A stretch of DNA of 64,000 nucleotides. Source: Eunapius fragilis. Taxonomy: Eukaryota > Porifera > Demospongiae > Spongillida > Spongillidae. This document shows positions 1 through 10,382 of this stretch, piece by piece. Position 1 is the first letter of the stretch; every line of letters starts with the position of its first letter. Made by a program: the position numbers and the translations under genes. The stretch is taken from assembly GCA_963681505.1 (NCBI GenBank), contig OY811991.1, positions 3,048,671 through 3,112,670 of the forward strand, written 5' to 3'. The notes under the pieces were generated by a model, which saw only the letters and a program-made list of their open reading frames with translations, searched no databases and had not been told where the DNA came from.

Positions 1-249
1 CCAGATAGACACCAATATATCAAGATTGGTGCCAGGAAGGCAGGAATCCTGCCAAGGTATTGAAAGGCAGGAATCCTGCCCAGGAATACATAACCTGGCC
101 AAAAGGTGGGCTACCATTATATTGGACCTTGGCTTAGGGTCATAGCTTAGATGCTCAAGAATCTTTGCTACTTAGGGGTAAGATTCTTGGCAAGATAAAA
201 TCAAGATTGTACCCAAATAGTTTTTTGCTGGGCACACTACATGCTTCTG
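1..249. other. Left-edge sequence, no gene seen
   Basis: I see no coding region or RNA gene here. A short motif around gcaggaatcctgcc occurs twice between about 38 and 80, a small local duplication. Confidence 0.4.
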
Positions 250-1541
250 TCCCATGGCTTCCATGTCTCCACTACGTGCTCATGTCCCGTGGCCTCCACT
301 AGACCCTCATGTCCCATGGCCTCCACTAGACCCTCATGTCCCATGGCCTCCACTAGACCCTTATGTCCCATGGCCTCCACTAGACCCTCATGTTCCATGG
401 CCTCCACTAGACCCTCATGTCCCATGGCCTCCACTAGACCCTCATGTTCCATGGCCTCCACTAGACCCTCATGTCCCATGGCCTCCACTAGACCCTCATG
501 TCCCATGGCCTCCACTAGACCATCATGTCCCATGGCCTCCACTAGACCCTCATGTTCCATGGCCTCCACTGGACCCTCATGTCCCATGGCCTCCACTAGA
601 CCCTCATGTCCCATGGCCTCCACTAGACCCTTATGTCCCATGGCCTCCACTGGACCCTCATGTCCCATGGCCTCCACTAGACCATCACGTCCCATGGCCT
701 CCACTAGACCCTCATGTCCCATGGCCTCCACTAGACCCTCATGTCCCATGGCCTCCACTAGACCCTCAAGTTCCATGGCCTCCACTAGACCCTCATGTCC
801 CATGGCCTCCACTAGACCATCACGTCCCATGGCCTCCACTAGACCCTCATGTTCCATGGCCTCCACTAGACCCTCATGTCCCATGGCCTCCACTGATGCT
901 CATGACCCATGGCCTCCACTAGACCGTCACGTCCCATGGCCTCCACTAGACCCTCATGTCCCATGGCCTCCACTAGACCCTCATGTCCCATGGCCTCCAC
1001 TAGACCCTCAAGTTCCATGGCCTCCACTAGACCCTCATGTCCCATGGCCTCCACTAGACCATCACGTCCCATGGCCTCCACTAGACCCTCATGTTCCATG
1101 GCCTCCACTGGACCCTCATGTCCCATGGCCTCCACTGATGCTCATGACCCATGGCCTCCACTAGACCATCACGTCCCATGGCCTCCACTAGACCCTCATG
1201 TCCCATGGCCTCCACTAGACCCTCATGTCCCATGGCCTCCACTAGACCCTCAAGTTCCATGGCCTCCACTAGACCCTCATGTCCCATGGCCTCCACTAGA
1301 CCATCACGTCCCATGGCCTCCACTAGACCCTCATGTTCCATGGCCTCCACTAGACCCTCATGTCCCATGGCTCCACCAGACCCTCATGTCCCATGACCTC
1401 CACTAGACCCTCATGACCCATGGCCTCCACTAGACCCTCATGTCCCATGGCTCCACTAGCCCCTCATGTCCCATGGCCTCCACTAGACCATCATGTCCCA
1501 TGGCCTCCACTGATGCTCATGACCCATGGCCTCCACTACTT
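250..1541. repeat. 27-bp minisatellite (sat-1), about 47 units
   Basis: The array is built from a 27-bp unit containing cccatggcctccactagacc followed by ctcatgt. Point variants include cacgt for catgt, ccttatgt for cctcatgt, and a gatgctcatgac variant that recurs near 893, 1136 and 1513. That recurrence implies a higher-order unit of roughly 240 bp in part of the array. Because 27 is a multiple of 3, every frame stays open, giving spurious reading frames of 200-300 codons on both strands. The unit is related to sat-3 at 12841-13110 (20 of 27 positions match by eye). Confidence 0.97.
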
Positions 1542-2649
1542 GTCCTGACGCACAATAGCATATGGACCATCATGTTAATACTGTCTTTGGTAAATTCTTT
1601 CCCTAATGATCTCATTACAATTGTCTGATGCTGAAATACGCTCTTTTTGTTAGGTACATACTACACACACATTCACACACAACCAGCTGCCATGGGCAGT
1701 CATTACATCACATGCTTTGGTGTCTATGCTATTGTTTTTCAAATATCTTGTGTTGCCATAGGCACACCTAGGTATGTACACACATAACAAATACAAAACA
1801 CAAGGGTTGCCTTTGGGAGTCATATATTTCCTCATATGTTTCTCTTTGTATGTAAATTTTTTGTTTCCTTGGCATTACACACATGCAAACAAACGTACAA
1901 CTCACAACGCACACCCACTCTTGTTACCCTTCCCCTCATACATGTACATGTACCTCAAGCATTATACCTGTAAGTCTTTATTTGTGTGCTATATGTATTC
2001 ACATCGAGTCATAAGGATTTATTTATTTTTACACAACATGTCTCATTGACAGTACTGAAACCACTGTCTTAACTTTAATGAAACTGTTTACATCAATACT
2101 TATATCACTACATTACTGAGTGAACCTTTGCTACAAAAAGCTCCATAGATTTCACTACTTTAACACTGGCCAACATCCTATCAACAAGAAAATGGAAATG
2201 GTACGACCGCCATGGTGATGCATAAGAAGCATCAAAAGAAGAGGGGCCAGGAGGGGAGGAGGAAGTGGAGGAGTGACAGTGGAGTTATCATTTATAATCA
2301 AGTGTGCATATTAAGTGACGTTGGAACAAATTTGCATGTGTGTGTGCGTGGGCCCATCCTAATAAAAATACAGCCATATAAGTTCAACAAACATTACATG
2401 TACAGCAAACACAAACATATACAGTTAGGCTCCCTGGCCAAGATAGCCCAGATCGGATCAGGGCCATTTTTAACAGGCCATAAAATCTCAGCCACCACTG
2501 ACTTGGAGGAGGACTAGTGAATAGCTAGGTGAGATGACATATTTACTTAACTACTACAACATACAATATCCTCACAACGCTATAGTGATAATATATTCTC
2601 TGAGATATTTACACAAATTTCACACAATACATCATTCATGCATGCTTCA
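1542..2649. other. Intergenic AT-rich stretch
   Basis: I recognise no gene. There are short CA/CACA-rich patches near 1665-1685 and 1885-1915, and only short, low-complexity open frames. The 3' untranslated region of the minus-strand gene that ends at 2650 probably lies in the right part of this stretch. Confidence 0.4.
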
Positions 2650-3987
2650 TCAACACATACAAGTAACATTGTTCCCAATGTGTGATGCCAGACACCCTCT
2701 ACCTTGAGTAGTCCAAGATTGCCTTGCTATCGAGATGGGTGCTACAAATGCAGCGTTTATGGCATAAGAGCTGTCCCCATGCACTAACACGTCGGCCCCG
2801 CTCAGGATCAGGAAGTCCACCCACACAGATTTTTCATCGTGATTGTCGCTGCCCCCAGCAAAATGGAAAGGGGTAAATGAAGCAGTCCGAGTCCTATTCC
2901 CATACTTCTGCATGGCCCACTCTTTTGTCACTGTGGAGTCCGTTGCAAGATAAACCAGCGCGTTTGGACCAATCAGGTAATCTGCTAACCTATGACTGTA
3001 GCCCAATATACAGGACCATGCTGATTCATCTTCAAATAGCTTCCAGTTTTTGAGGCTCCAAAGGTAGTTCCATTTCTCTTCGGCGGGGGTCCCCTTGAAC
3101 CCTGTCCTCAGGTGCACTGCCAGGTAGGGATGTCTGTCAATGCCAAGTGCCCTTTTAACGCTGCCCACGTGGTCCAATAACTCGCTCCTGAACTTGAACA
3201 GGTAATTGAAGACGGCGTGGTTCAGCTGCACCCACGGCTGGCTGGCCTCGACGGTGAAACGACCCATATCGCCTATGAGGCGCAGCAGCATCGAGTACCA
3301 CAGGGAGCTCTGGGTGTAGTACACCCCTTCGGCCCTGCCCCTCGCCAAGATGGACTTGACGCCGAGCTTATCGAAGCCGTTGTCAATGGAGGAACCCGTG
3401 TCCATCAAGGACTCGTCGCAGAGCAGCATGGGGTTTACGAACACATTTCCGTGGACGATCAAGTGCAGCTCGCTCCCGAATAGGTCCTTGCTGAACTCCT
3501 CGTACTTGTCCCTGCTCCACGCGAACGACGAAGTGGACGGGTACCTCTTGTGAGGGCACAGCCCGTCGACGCACATTCCGATGTTGCTACTGTTGGCGAC
3601 GTCCCAGTTGACTTGGTTTTGCTCGAGGTGCCTTGTGGCCTTGCGGTAGAAATCGTCCCAGTATATCGTGAAGACGCGGTCCGACATGAGGGCTATGAGG
3701 AAGAAGAAATGTACTCTGTACAGCTGGTCTCCGACTCCCCCACACATCCGGTCAGCGCACACCACCGTCAGCGTCCTCACCCCCCGGTCGAGGTCTTCCA
3801 CCCCGCGCCTATGGAGGGTTTTGTAGCGCTTCAGGGACGAGTTAAAGGTCGACCATGCCTCTCGCTCCGAGAGACGTGGGTGGTAGGCGGGCTTGGAGCG
3901 TAGCAGGTGCAAAGACAGACTGGTTATACCCACCGCAACAACGACGAGAATGAGCGCGGCTAGGCGTTTGTAGAAGATTATCTGCAT
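2650..3987 (-). CDS. Type II membrane fucosyltransferase-like protein, single exon
   Basis: The product is 445 aa. Residues 1-8 are a short basic cytoplasmic tail and about 9-29 form a hydrophobic signal anchor, the usual layout of a Golgi type II glycosyltransferase. Motifs fit the GT-B fucosyltransferase fold: a glycine-rich N-terminal motif (about 80-93, MCGGVGDQLYRVH), an HLRTGFKGT segment (292-300) at the place where related enzymes have the HxRR-type GDP-fucose-contacting motif, LATDS (347-351), and a C-terminal DFLILSGADVLVHGDSSYAI block (391-410) typical of this group. The likely role is transfer of fucose from GDP-fucose to a glycan or protein in the Golgi; the acceptor cannot be inferred. 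The start is the first ATG and gives a clean signal anchor. The frame is uninterrupted and GC-rich compared with its flanks. It is divergent from the transposon gene starting near 4338. The fold-level call is fairly safe; the exact family (FUT8-, POFUT- or GT37-like) is not. Confidence 0.7.
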   Translation of the reverse strand: MQIIFYKRLAALILVVVAVGITSLSLHLLRSKPAYHPRLSEREAWSTFNSSLKRYKTLHRRGVEDLDRGVRTLTVVCADRMCGGVGDQLYRVHFFFLIALMSDRVFTIYWDDFYRKATRHLEQNQVNWDVANSSNIGMCVDGLCPHKRYPSTSSFAWSRDKYEEFSKDLFGSELHLIVHGNVFVNPMLLCDESLMDTGSSIDNGFDKLGVKSILARGRAEGVYYTQSSLWYSMLLRLIGDMGRFTVEASQPWVQLNHAVFNYLFKFRSELLDHVGSVKRALGIDRHPYLAVHLRTGFKGTPAEEKWNYLWSLKNWKLFEDESAWSCILGYSHRLADYLIGPNALVYLATDSTVTKEWAMQKYGNRTRTASFTPFHFAGGSDNHDEKSVWVDFLILSGADVLVHGDSSYAINAAFVAPISIARQSWTTQGRGCLASHIGNNVTCMC

Positions 3988-4337
3988 CGTCTTGCCGTTT
4001 TCGGGGACAGGTATTAATTGCGCATCAATATATGTTGTTTGCGGCTGGAAACTGTGCTAATAATTAGATTATTACGGTATTGGTTTCGAAATGGTGAAAT
4101 GACTGCTAATTAAAGACATCCAATGTTTTCAAGCTGTCCATAACTCAGAAGAACCAGCTAATGTATAAATGATAACAACTGAGAGCACTAGACACAATTT
4201 CTTGACATGTTCATCCTATGCGCATACCTCAAATTGCACCATAATAGTATGCGCAGGCCGTTTTTATAAGAGCACGCGGCACATTATTACGAGGGGTAGT
4301 TACGAAACTCGGCAGCGTGGACTCTGTGTACTGATCT
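3988..4337. other. Spacer between fucosyltransferase-like gene and RAG1-N-like transposon
   Basis: This stretch holds the upstream region of the minus-strand gene and probably the 5' end of the transposon. I could not find terminal inverted repeats for the transposon by eye. Confidence 0.3.
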
Positions 4338-7300
4338 ATGAGGTAAGCATATAATACAAATGACCAGAAGGCGTGTGACAATCGGAATAAACAAGCCTAA
4401 AGCGCTGACGTATTCTCTATCCCATAAACAAGCCTAGCGTATTTTATGAATAATCGATAAAGTTCATGCGTACGCATTGTACATGAACATGATTATAGGA
4501 ATGAAGTACCACATCCAGCAAGTGCCTATGTATTGCAGAGTGTGTGGGCTGAGGCTAAAGAAGACCAGAGAGAAGCCAAATACTTGCTACCATTGCAAGG
4601 TTTTCTCAGCAGAGCTGAAAATTGCCTTTAGCATTGACACCTCAGGTGATGATGCCCGCAAAGTTTCTGCATCTGTTGCAAGCATTCTATGCAGAGAATC
4701 ATTAACTCAATCACAAAGGGGTTGCATTACAAGTGTGCTGTCATCCCATTTCAGTGGGTTAAGCATGAGGAGAAGGAATGCAAGGTAGAACTATTGCTTA
4801 ATCATATACATGTATTTGAAATAACAGTGTTCATGCAGGTGTGTGAGCACTTCAATATGTGTGCACATGGACATGTTAGGAGGTCGACAGTGTCTAGTGG
4901 ACGACAAGCAGGCATCACTCCTAACTTGCTCATTACCCATCTGTGGAAGATTGCCCCTCCTCCAAGTGTTCTACATGAGCCTTGTCCACTAACGGCAGCC
5001 AAGAACAGCATGTCAATCTTGAAGGAGCTGAAATGTGTATTATGTTCCAATATTCTCTCACAGCCACTGGAAATTGCATGCAGTTTACTTGTATGCATAG
5101 TTGATATGATAGCAGCCTCTGGTTCTGTGAACTGTCCTTTCTGCTCAGATGATGGCCCCCTTGTTCCATCTCATATCAGACCAGCATCGAATGCTATACT
5201 TCTGCTGCTATCAGAAGTTTTGGTTCATTGTACAAGTTGTGGTCGGGATGTTAAAGCTGTAGAATATGATGCACACGAATGTGTACCATTGCTTACACCT
5301 GGAGAAGAAAGACAAGCAGTGGAACTTCTGAAGAGGGCTGTATCCTGCAGTCCTGAAACAGGTGCCATACAGCTTGCTACAGGATTAGGAGGACAAGTTA
5401 AGCGCATTTAGTGATGGTATGGTACTATTAGTATTACATATTAACAATTTATCACTTAGCCAATCACATTCATACAACTTACTAAAGCCAGGCAACAAAC
5501 CTCAGCTGCCTGTGCAAAGACAGTAAAGACAAGGTGCTCTGAAATGCAGACTATACGCAGCATTATCAGTGGAGGAGATTCATCTGCCCTCATCCAGAGA
5601 GAAGTACTCACCCTCACTGATAAAGAGCGCCAATCTCTGTTGGATGAAGCAGGCATCTCATCTTCAAGAGAAATTGGGGCTGCTGAGGTATTGGCAATAA
5701 AGGCTGGGCTTGCCATGCCATGGAATAAATTGCGACTACTAAGACAGTATAGCTTTGCAATACAAAATAGTGCAGGTGGTATAACTCACTGTTTTTTTCA
5801 GGTGGCTGAAATCATCAGGGATTCGTCTTGCTGGGGAGGAGAGGATGCGACATATTTCAACCCAGATTGTGGGTGATAACTTGAAAGGCGAGATTGCCCC
5901 CTTTTCATTTCCACTTCCTTCTGGTGGCGAGGAGATAAGAGGAGCCCCTTTGGTGTACATTCCACATCTTGTGGACAAGGTTGCACAACTCTTAGATGGG
6001 AATGAAAGGTAAAGAGAAGTCGTGACAAATGGATTAATACTCTGATTAGATATGTTTTTAGGGCAGGCAGGCTTACCTGGCATGAAGGTTATATACCTCC
6101 TAGTGAGGTGTGGCTAAAGATAGGAGGAGATAAGGGTGGTGGAACATTCAAGATGAATTTTCAGTTTGTCAATGTTGCCACACCAAACTCAGTCCATAAC
6201 ACGTGTGTGTTTAGCTGCTTTGCGGCTGGTGATAGCATCACCAATATGGCACTTGACCGCTTTAAAGACCAGGTTGAACATCTGCATGGAATGAAATGGA
6301 GGTAGGAAATAAGGCTTACAAGCATTTTATTAATATGCAGGCAGTACACGACCAAGGTATTTGTGTGTGGTGACTATGAGTTTCTGTCCAAGATGTATGG
6401 CATATCTGGAGCCAGGGGTATGTGAAGAGGATGCTACCCTTGTCCATACTGCATCATCAAGAGTGAGAAGATGGCAATCTCTTTATCAGTCCGAGGACAT
6501 GCTGCTGAGAGGACCCTTGAGAGTATGCGTGCTGATCACCAGCGCTTTATCTCAGCAGAGGGAATCAAAAAAGATGCACAGATGTTTTATAACTGTATCT
6601 CACCTCCTTTTTTTGACATTCCAGTCTTGCAGGTAAATTCACCCAGCATATTGCTCAATGCATGTGCATGAATTACGTCATGAAAAATAGGTTTGCCCAC
6701 CTGGCCTCCACATAATGCTGGGCATATTTACCAAGCTATTCCATTTGCTGGAAGCTTTATGCTGTCAGCTGGACCTGGAGTTAGCATCACTTTCAACGGA
6801 GTTTGATTCATCCAACTTTTCTAAGTACAGTGAAGCACTTCAAATCCTTCCATCTCTCCAAGCGGAGCTTGAAGAGGCCTGGCAGTCACAGCAAGAACTG
6901 CAGAAATGGCAACCTATATGGCATTAATGAATAGTAACAGAAATCCTCTAGCCAAGGCTCTTCTGAAACAAGCTGCAGACAAAATGAAATCTGTCAAGTC
7001 ACTTGTAAGTTGCAATAAATATTTAAATGAGTAATTAATTAAAACATCTGCACCACTAGGAAGCCAAGGTTGTCAAATGCCAAGCTACAGGGGTTTTGTG
7101 AAAAAGAAGGGCCATTTGTCAAGACACTTGACAATGCTTTGCAATCCTTTGGAGTTCAAAGGCAGCAATATTTCAGTGGAGTATTTATTGGCAACCATGT
7201 CCATAAGGCACTGAAGGTAGAATTTTTTTATTATGCAGATAAAAATTCATATTACATGGCTACTTTTCTCAGCTACCCAATGTCAAGACCCTTTGTACAT

Positions 7301-7850
7301 CAATCTCACAAATGGCACAACAACAACTGCCCCGTCGATCTGATGAGGTAGTGGGAAAAGTTTCACAGTTTATTACAGCATTTTCCTTATTTGGTAACTG
7401 TCATAATGTTTGTGATCGTAACTTTATTGATGAGGCACATGCTCAAGCACTAGACAAGGTTAGTAACGACTTTTGTGCGATTTGTTTATAAAATTTGTCC
7501 TCCACGTAAATAAACAGGCTATTCTAGAGTTCTTTCTCTTCTATCGGGATACATTTCCAGAGGCAACAGTTCCAATTAAAATGCACCTTTTGGAAGATCA
7601 TGCTGTACAGTGGGCTAATTCAAACCATGTTGGCTTTGGCCTACTTGGTGAACAAGGTGCAGAGTCTATACATGCCAAGTTTAATCGGCTTGCCCTGGCA
7701 TTTGCGCCCATCAGAGACAGAGTGAAGAACCTACAGTGTATTTTAAAAGAACATCTCTTAAGCATTGAGACACAATTGCTAGCTGCCATCCCACCTCCCT
7801 CAAAGAGAATAAAGAGCAATACTTCCAGTAGCTCTGCAGAACCTCAATAA
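4338..7850 (+). pseudogene. N-RAG-TP-like transposon gene: RAG1 N-terminal zinc/RING region plus transposase-like C-terminal part
   Basis: Predicted exons: 4338-4342 (ATG-AG), 4539-4784, 4839 to about 5400, about 5510-5746, 5802-6008, about 6062-6301, 6341-6632, 6691-7004, 7060-7216, 7273-7458 and 7518-7850, with short GT-AG introns. The N-terminal part matches the vertebrate RAG1 N-terminal region in order: RVCGLRLKK with a second CxxC (CYHC), an AFSIDTSGDD segment, PQSFCICC, then HEEKECKVC created by the 4785-4838 splice. Next is a RING-like LKCVLC...C-x4-C block (about 5032-5150), and then HCTSCG...EYDAHEC. After this comes a part with no RAG1-core resemblance: RQWLKSSGIRLAG, GGDKGGGTFKMNFQ (near 6125), a CPYC pair (near 6440), and a C-terminal MHLLEDHAVQW...GEQGAESIHAKFN block. 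Damage includes a frameshift near 4650 between the first zinc pair and PQSFC, loss of the last RING cysteine (CIVD), a TGA near 6423, and a frameshift near 6900. The stop overlaps an AATAAA at 7846-7851. The homology call is strong; exon edges are predictions. Confidence 0.75.
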
Positions 7851-8569
7851 ATTTGTATTTTAACAATATACACGTCTGAATGCGGCTGCTGGGTCATGCA
7901 CAGAGCAGTTGTTCTTTGAATTAATTTGTACTATCTCAAATAACCTCCGAAAAATATTGTCTATAATATCATCCCGTCTTTTATTCTTTAGAGACACCTC
8001 CCCTACATGACAAAAATGGCGGATTTTCGAACGCTCAACGTATAGTTCAGAAAAGGCGTCATCGTTAGTATTTAATACAACCTACAGTGTACTTTACCGC
8101 TGTATTTGTTGTTTGGCCTGTCTCACTCCCTGAATGCCATACTCCTTTTTTGTATACACTATGTCGAAACACGCCGTGCGTAAGTCGATTGGTTGCGACA
8201 ATCCATGCTAACAGTTAGCAACGTAAGGCCGGGCGATTTATGCTTTGCTATAACAGTCAGAGGTGTTCGCCACTTCTAGTATGTTTTTTAGGTATATTGT
8301 GCATTTGGTGTCTTGGTGCAAAGCACATTCTAAGTGACATCGGTTGTCTGGTTCGTTGCTATGGGACAACGTAATATTTCGGGCGTAGGGTCAACTTTCC
8401 ACGCGTTCAATGGGAGCAAACCACCGTGAATAACTGTGGTCTTAATGCTTGTTACGTAACCGCGCGCGCGCGTCAAACACACAAAAACATATAATTGCGT
8501 CGGCACGTGGTTTGGTGCCGAAATCATATTCACAGTTAATTTCCACGCGCCCTGGCTGCTTCATTATAG
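7851..8569. other. Transposon 3' flank and AT/GC-mixed spacer
   Basis: No gene is recognised. An alternating (cg) run lies at about 8460-8471, and a small palindromic patch, ggcacgtggtttggtgcc, near 8501. A donor-like gaactggaag/gtaagc near 8604 parallels the exon-1 donor of the element at 4338 and probably belongs to the second, degraded element. Confidence 0.35.
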
Positions 8570-9264
8570 GCATCCAATGTTTACAATTGAGGCTGAACTG
8601 GAAGGTAAGCGATGATCAGGAGACATGTAGCTACAAGTATTAGCAATACAAAAGTGGTAACGAATTTTCTATCACCACAAACAAGCTGAACGAAATACCT
8701 TGTGGTTTTGTCCTAATAGATTGCTACCACAACCAACATTTTAGAGTGTGTGGGCAGAGGCCAGGGCAAAGAACTATATAAGTGCAAAGCATTCTCAGCT
8801 GGCGCTGAAAATAGTTTACATTGACACATCTGGGAATGATGTTCTGCATGTACATGTACTGAAAGCTCTCAATGGAGAGACCACCACAAAGGGAGTGCAT
8901 CACAAATGTGCAGTGATCCAATTTTGAGTGATAAAGCATACATATCAAGAATGAATACACATGCATTACATCATGGTGTCCAGGTATGCTGTGGTCAGCA
9001 GTTGATAGGGTTCGTCAGGCAGGCATTTTGCCTAATTTACTAATAGCTTATCTTGAAAAGATTGCCCTTCCTCCAGTCCTCTTATGTGAGCCTAGACTAC
9101 CTTTGGCAAGCGTGAACAACCGGTTGATGCTAAAGGCGCTGAAGTGTGCACCGTGCTTCAACATCCTCTCGCAGCCGCAGTGTGGTGCACTGATGTGCGT
9201 CACGTGCCTCCAGGAGTGGAAAGCAGCATATCCCTATGGCGTGCCAAAGGTATACACTGGCTAA
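8570..9264 (+). pseudogene. Second, degraded RAG1-N-like transposon fragment
   Basis: The order of segments follows the element at 4338: a broken zinc-pair exon (about 8730-8935, with frameshifts), then after an acceptor at about 8981 a segment RQAGILPNLLIAYLEKIA and a RING-like LKCAPCFNILSQPQCGALMC followed by VTC. Here the third CxxC of the RING is intact (C-x4-C-x2-C), unlike in the element at 4338. Amino-acid similarity to the first element is roughly 60 percent by eye, so this is a separate subfamily and not a duplicate. The coding part stops at about 9250, where sequence of the neighbouring repeat family begins. No transposase-like part is visible downstream. Confidence 0.65.
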
Positions 9265-9370
9265 TGTGTCCATTCCATTAGGTAAATATACCCCTGCATA
9301 CCTCAGCGCATCCTCCACATTGGGTTATATGCCTCCGCATTGGGTATATGTATCAATTTGAGTATACACC

Positions 9371-9657
9371 CAGGGGCGGATGCAGGGTTTTGGGGCGGGG
9401 GGGGGGGGGGGGGGGGTGTGTGAAGTGATTTTAATAACGCGGTTTTACCCCCCCCCCCCCCCCCCCCCCCCCCCAAAGAAGTCGTGAATTTAATAGCACG
9501 GTTTTGCGGGATACCCTACTCCACCCCCCACCCCCCTCCCCTCCCCTATCGTTACACGTATAGCACACGTAAGAAGCCGTGAATTTTTAATAACATAGGT
9601 TTTGCGGGGGGGGGGGGGGGGGGGTATACCCTACTCACCCCCCTAAATCCGCCCCTG
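9371..9657. mobile_element. hAT-like MITE with CAGGGGCGGAT termini
   Basis: The element starts with caggggcggatgcaggg and ends with the inverse, ccctaaatccgcccctg. A 5-bp direct repeat acacc abuts both ends (9366-9370 and 9658-9662). The interior is dominated by poly-G and poly-C runs and has no coding capacity. The CAGGGG-type ends resemble hAT termini, but an 8-bp target duplication is not clear, so the superfamily is tentative. Confidence 0.6.
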
Positions 9658-9889
9658 ACACCTCCGCGTTACGGATCCAGGGGTGAGGATATGTGTGGGG
9701 GCGTGGTGCGGGGCACTCTCCCCCGCCTCTTCAAGAATGTATGCGCTATAATAATTGCATGCACGTCTCAAGAAATGTACAAGCTATACAGAGCTTCTGG
9801 GGCTGAGCCTCTTGGATGCTATACTACACCCACGGAGACCCTATGGCTTAGACGAGGATCCGCCGCTCGGTATGTACATTTCGCATTTG

Positions 9890-10008
9890 GTGGTCCCTAG
9901 TCTCGTACCCAGACCCACGCCACAGCAGCGGGTGGATTACATCACGTAGCGGTGATGTAATCCACCCGCTGCTGTGGCGTGGGTCTGGGTACGAGACTAG
10001 GTGGTCCC
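9890..10008. mobile_element. Perfect-palindrome MITE (49-bp arms) with about 8-bp target duplication
   Basis: Arms 9897-9945 and 9952-10000 are perfect reverse complements around a 6-base centre (gtagcg). The flanks carry gtggtccc at 9890-9897 and again at 10001-10008; because the last base overlaps the palindrome, the duplication can be read as 7 or 8 bp. An 8-bp duplication would fit a hAT-type transposase. Degenerate relatives of one arm occur at about 13784-13840 and 15743-15795. Confidence 0.75.
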
Positions 10009-10179
10009 GTGCTCAGACCCACACCATCTCGAGTGTCTTGACGCCCCCAATATATATGTGTCGTTTCCTTGCGTCACGCTGTCACAGCTATGGAAGTTGT
10101 GCGGGGCGTCCCATTTGAACGTAGAGAAAGAAAGCCCGCACTTTGTGATAGCTATTGGTCTGGGGACCAGATGAGCATT

Positions 10180-10233
10180 GCATGCAGGAACGGGCGTGAC
10201 CAAAACCAAAACCAGCTATGCATGGATTTCGAT
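10180..10233 (+). repeat. Left 54-bp terminal inverted repeat
   Basis: It runs from gcatgcaggaacgggcgtg to tgcatggatttcgat and is the exact reverse complement of 15204-15257. Confidence 0.9.
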
Positions 10234-10382
10234 GAGCCATCATTTTTTATTTCCTTTTTTTTTTGTTGCATGAAATTATTTAATACTGCTCCCCATTACT
10301 TCTCCTTTATCTAGCAATGGTTACCCCATACATACATGCATACCTCAGTGCATCCTCGGGATTCAGTATATACCTTGGGCTG

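Noticed and set aside
241..1406. Long frames coding MASTRPSCP-like or EAMGHEGLV-like repeats
   Set aside because: All frames on both strands are open because the satellite period is 27; no non-repeat domain or start context supports a gene.
4338..7850. A genuine RAG1 orthologue or Transib
   Set aside because: Only the N-terminal zinc/RING region resembles RAG1; the C-terminal part lacks RAG1-core motifs and no RAG2-like gene is nearby.
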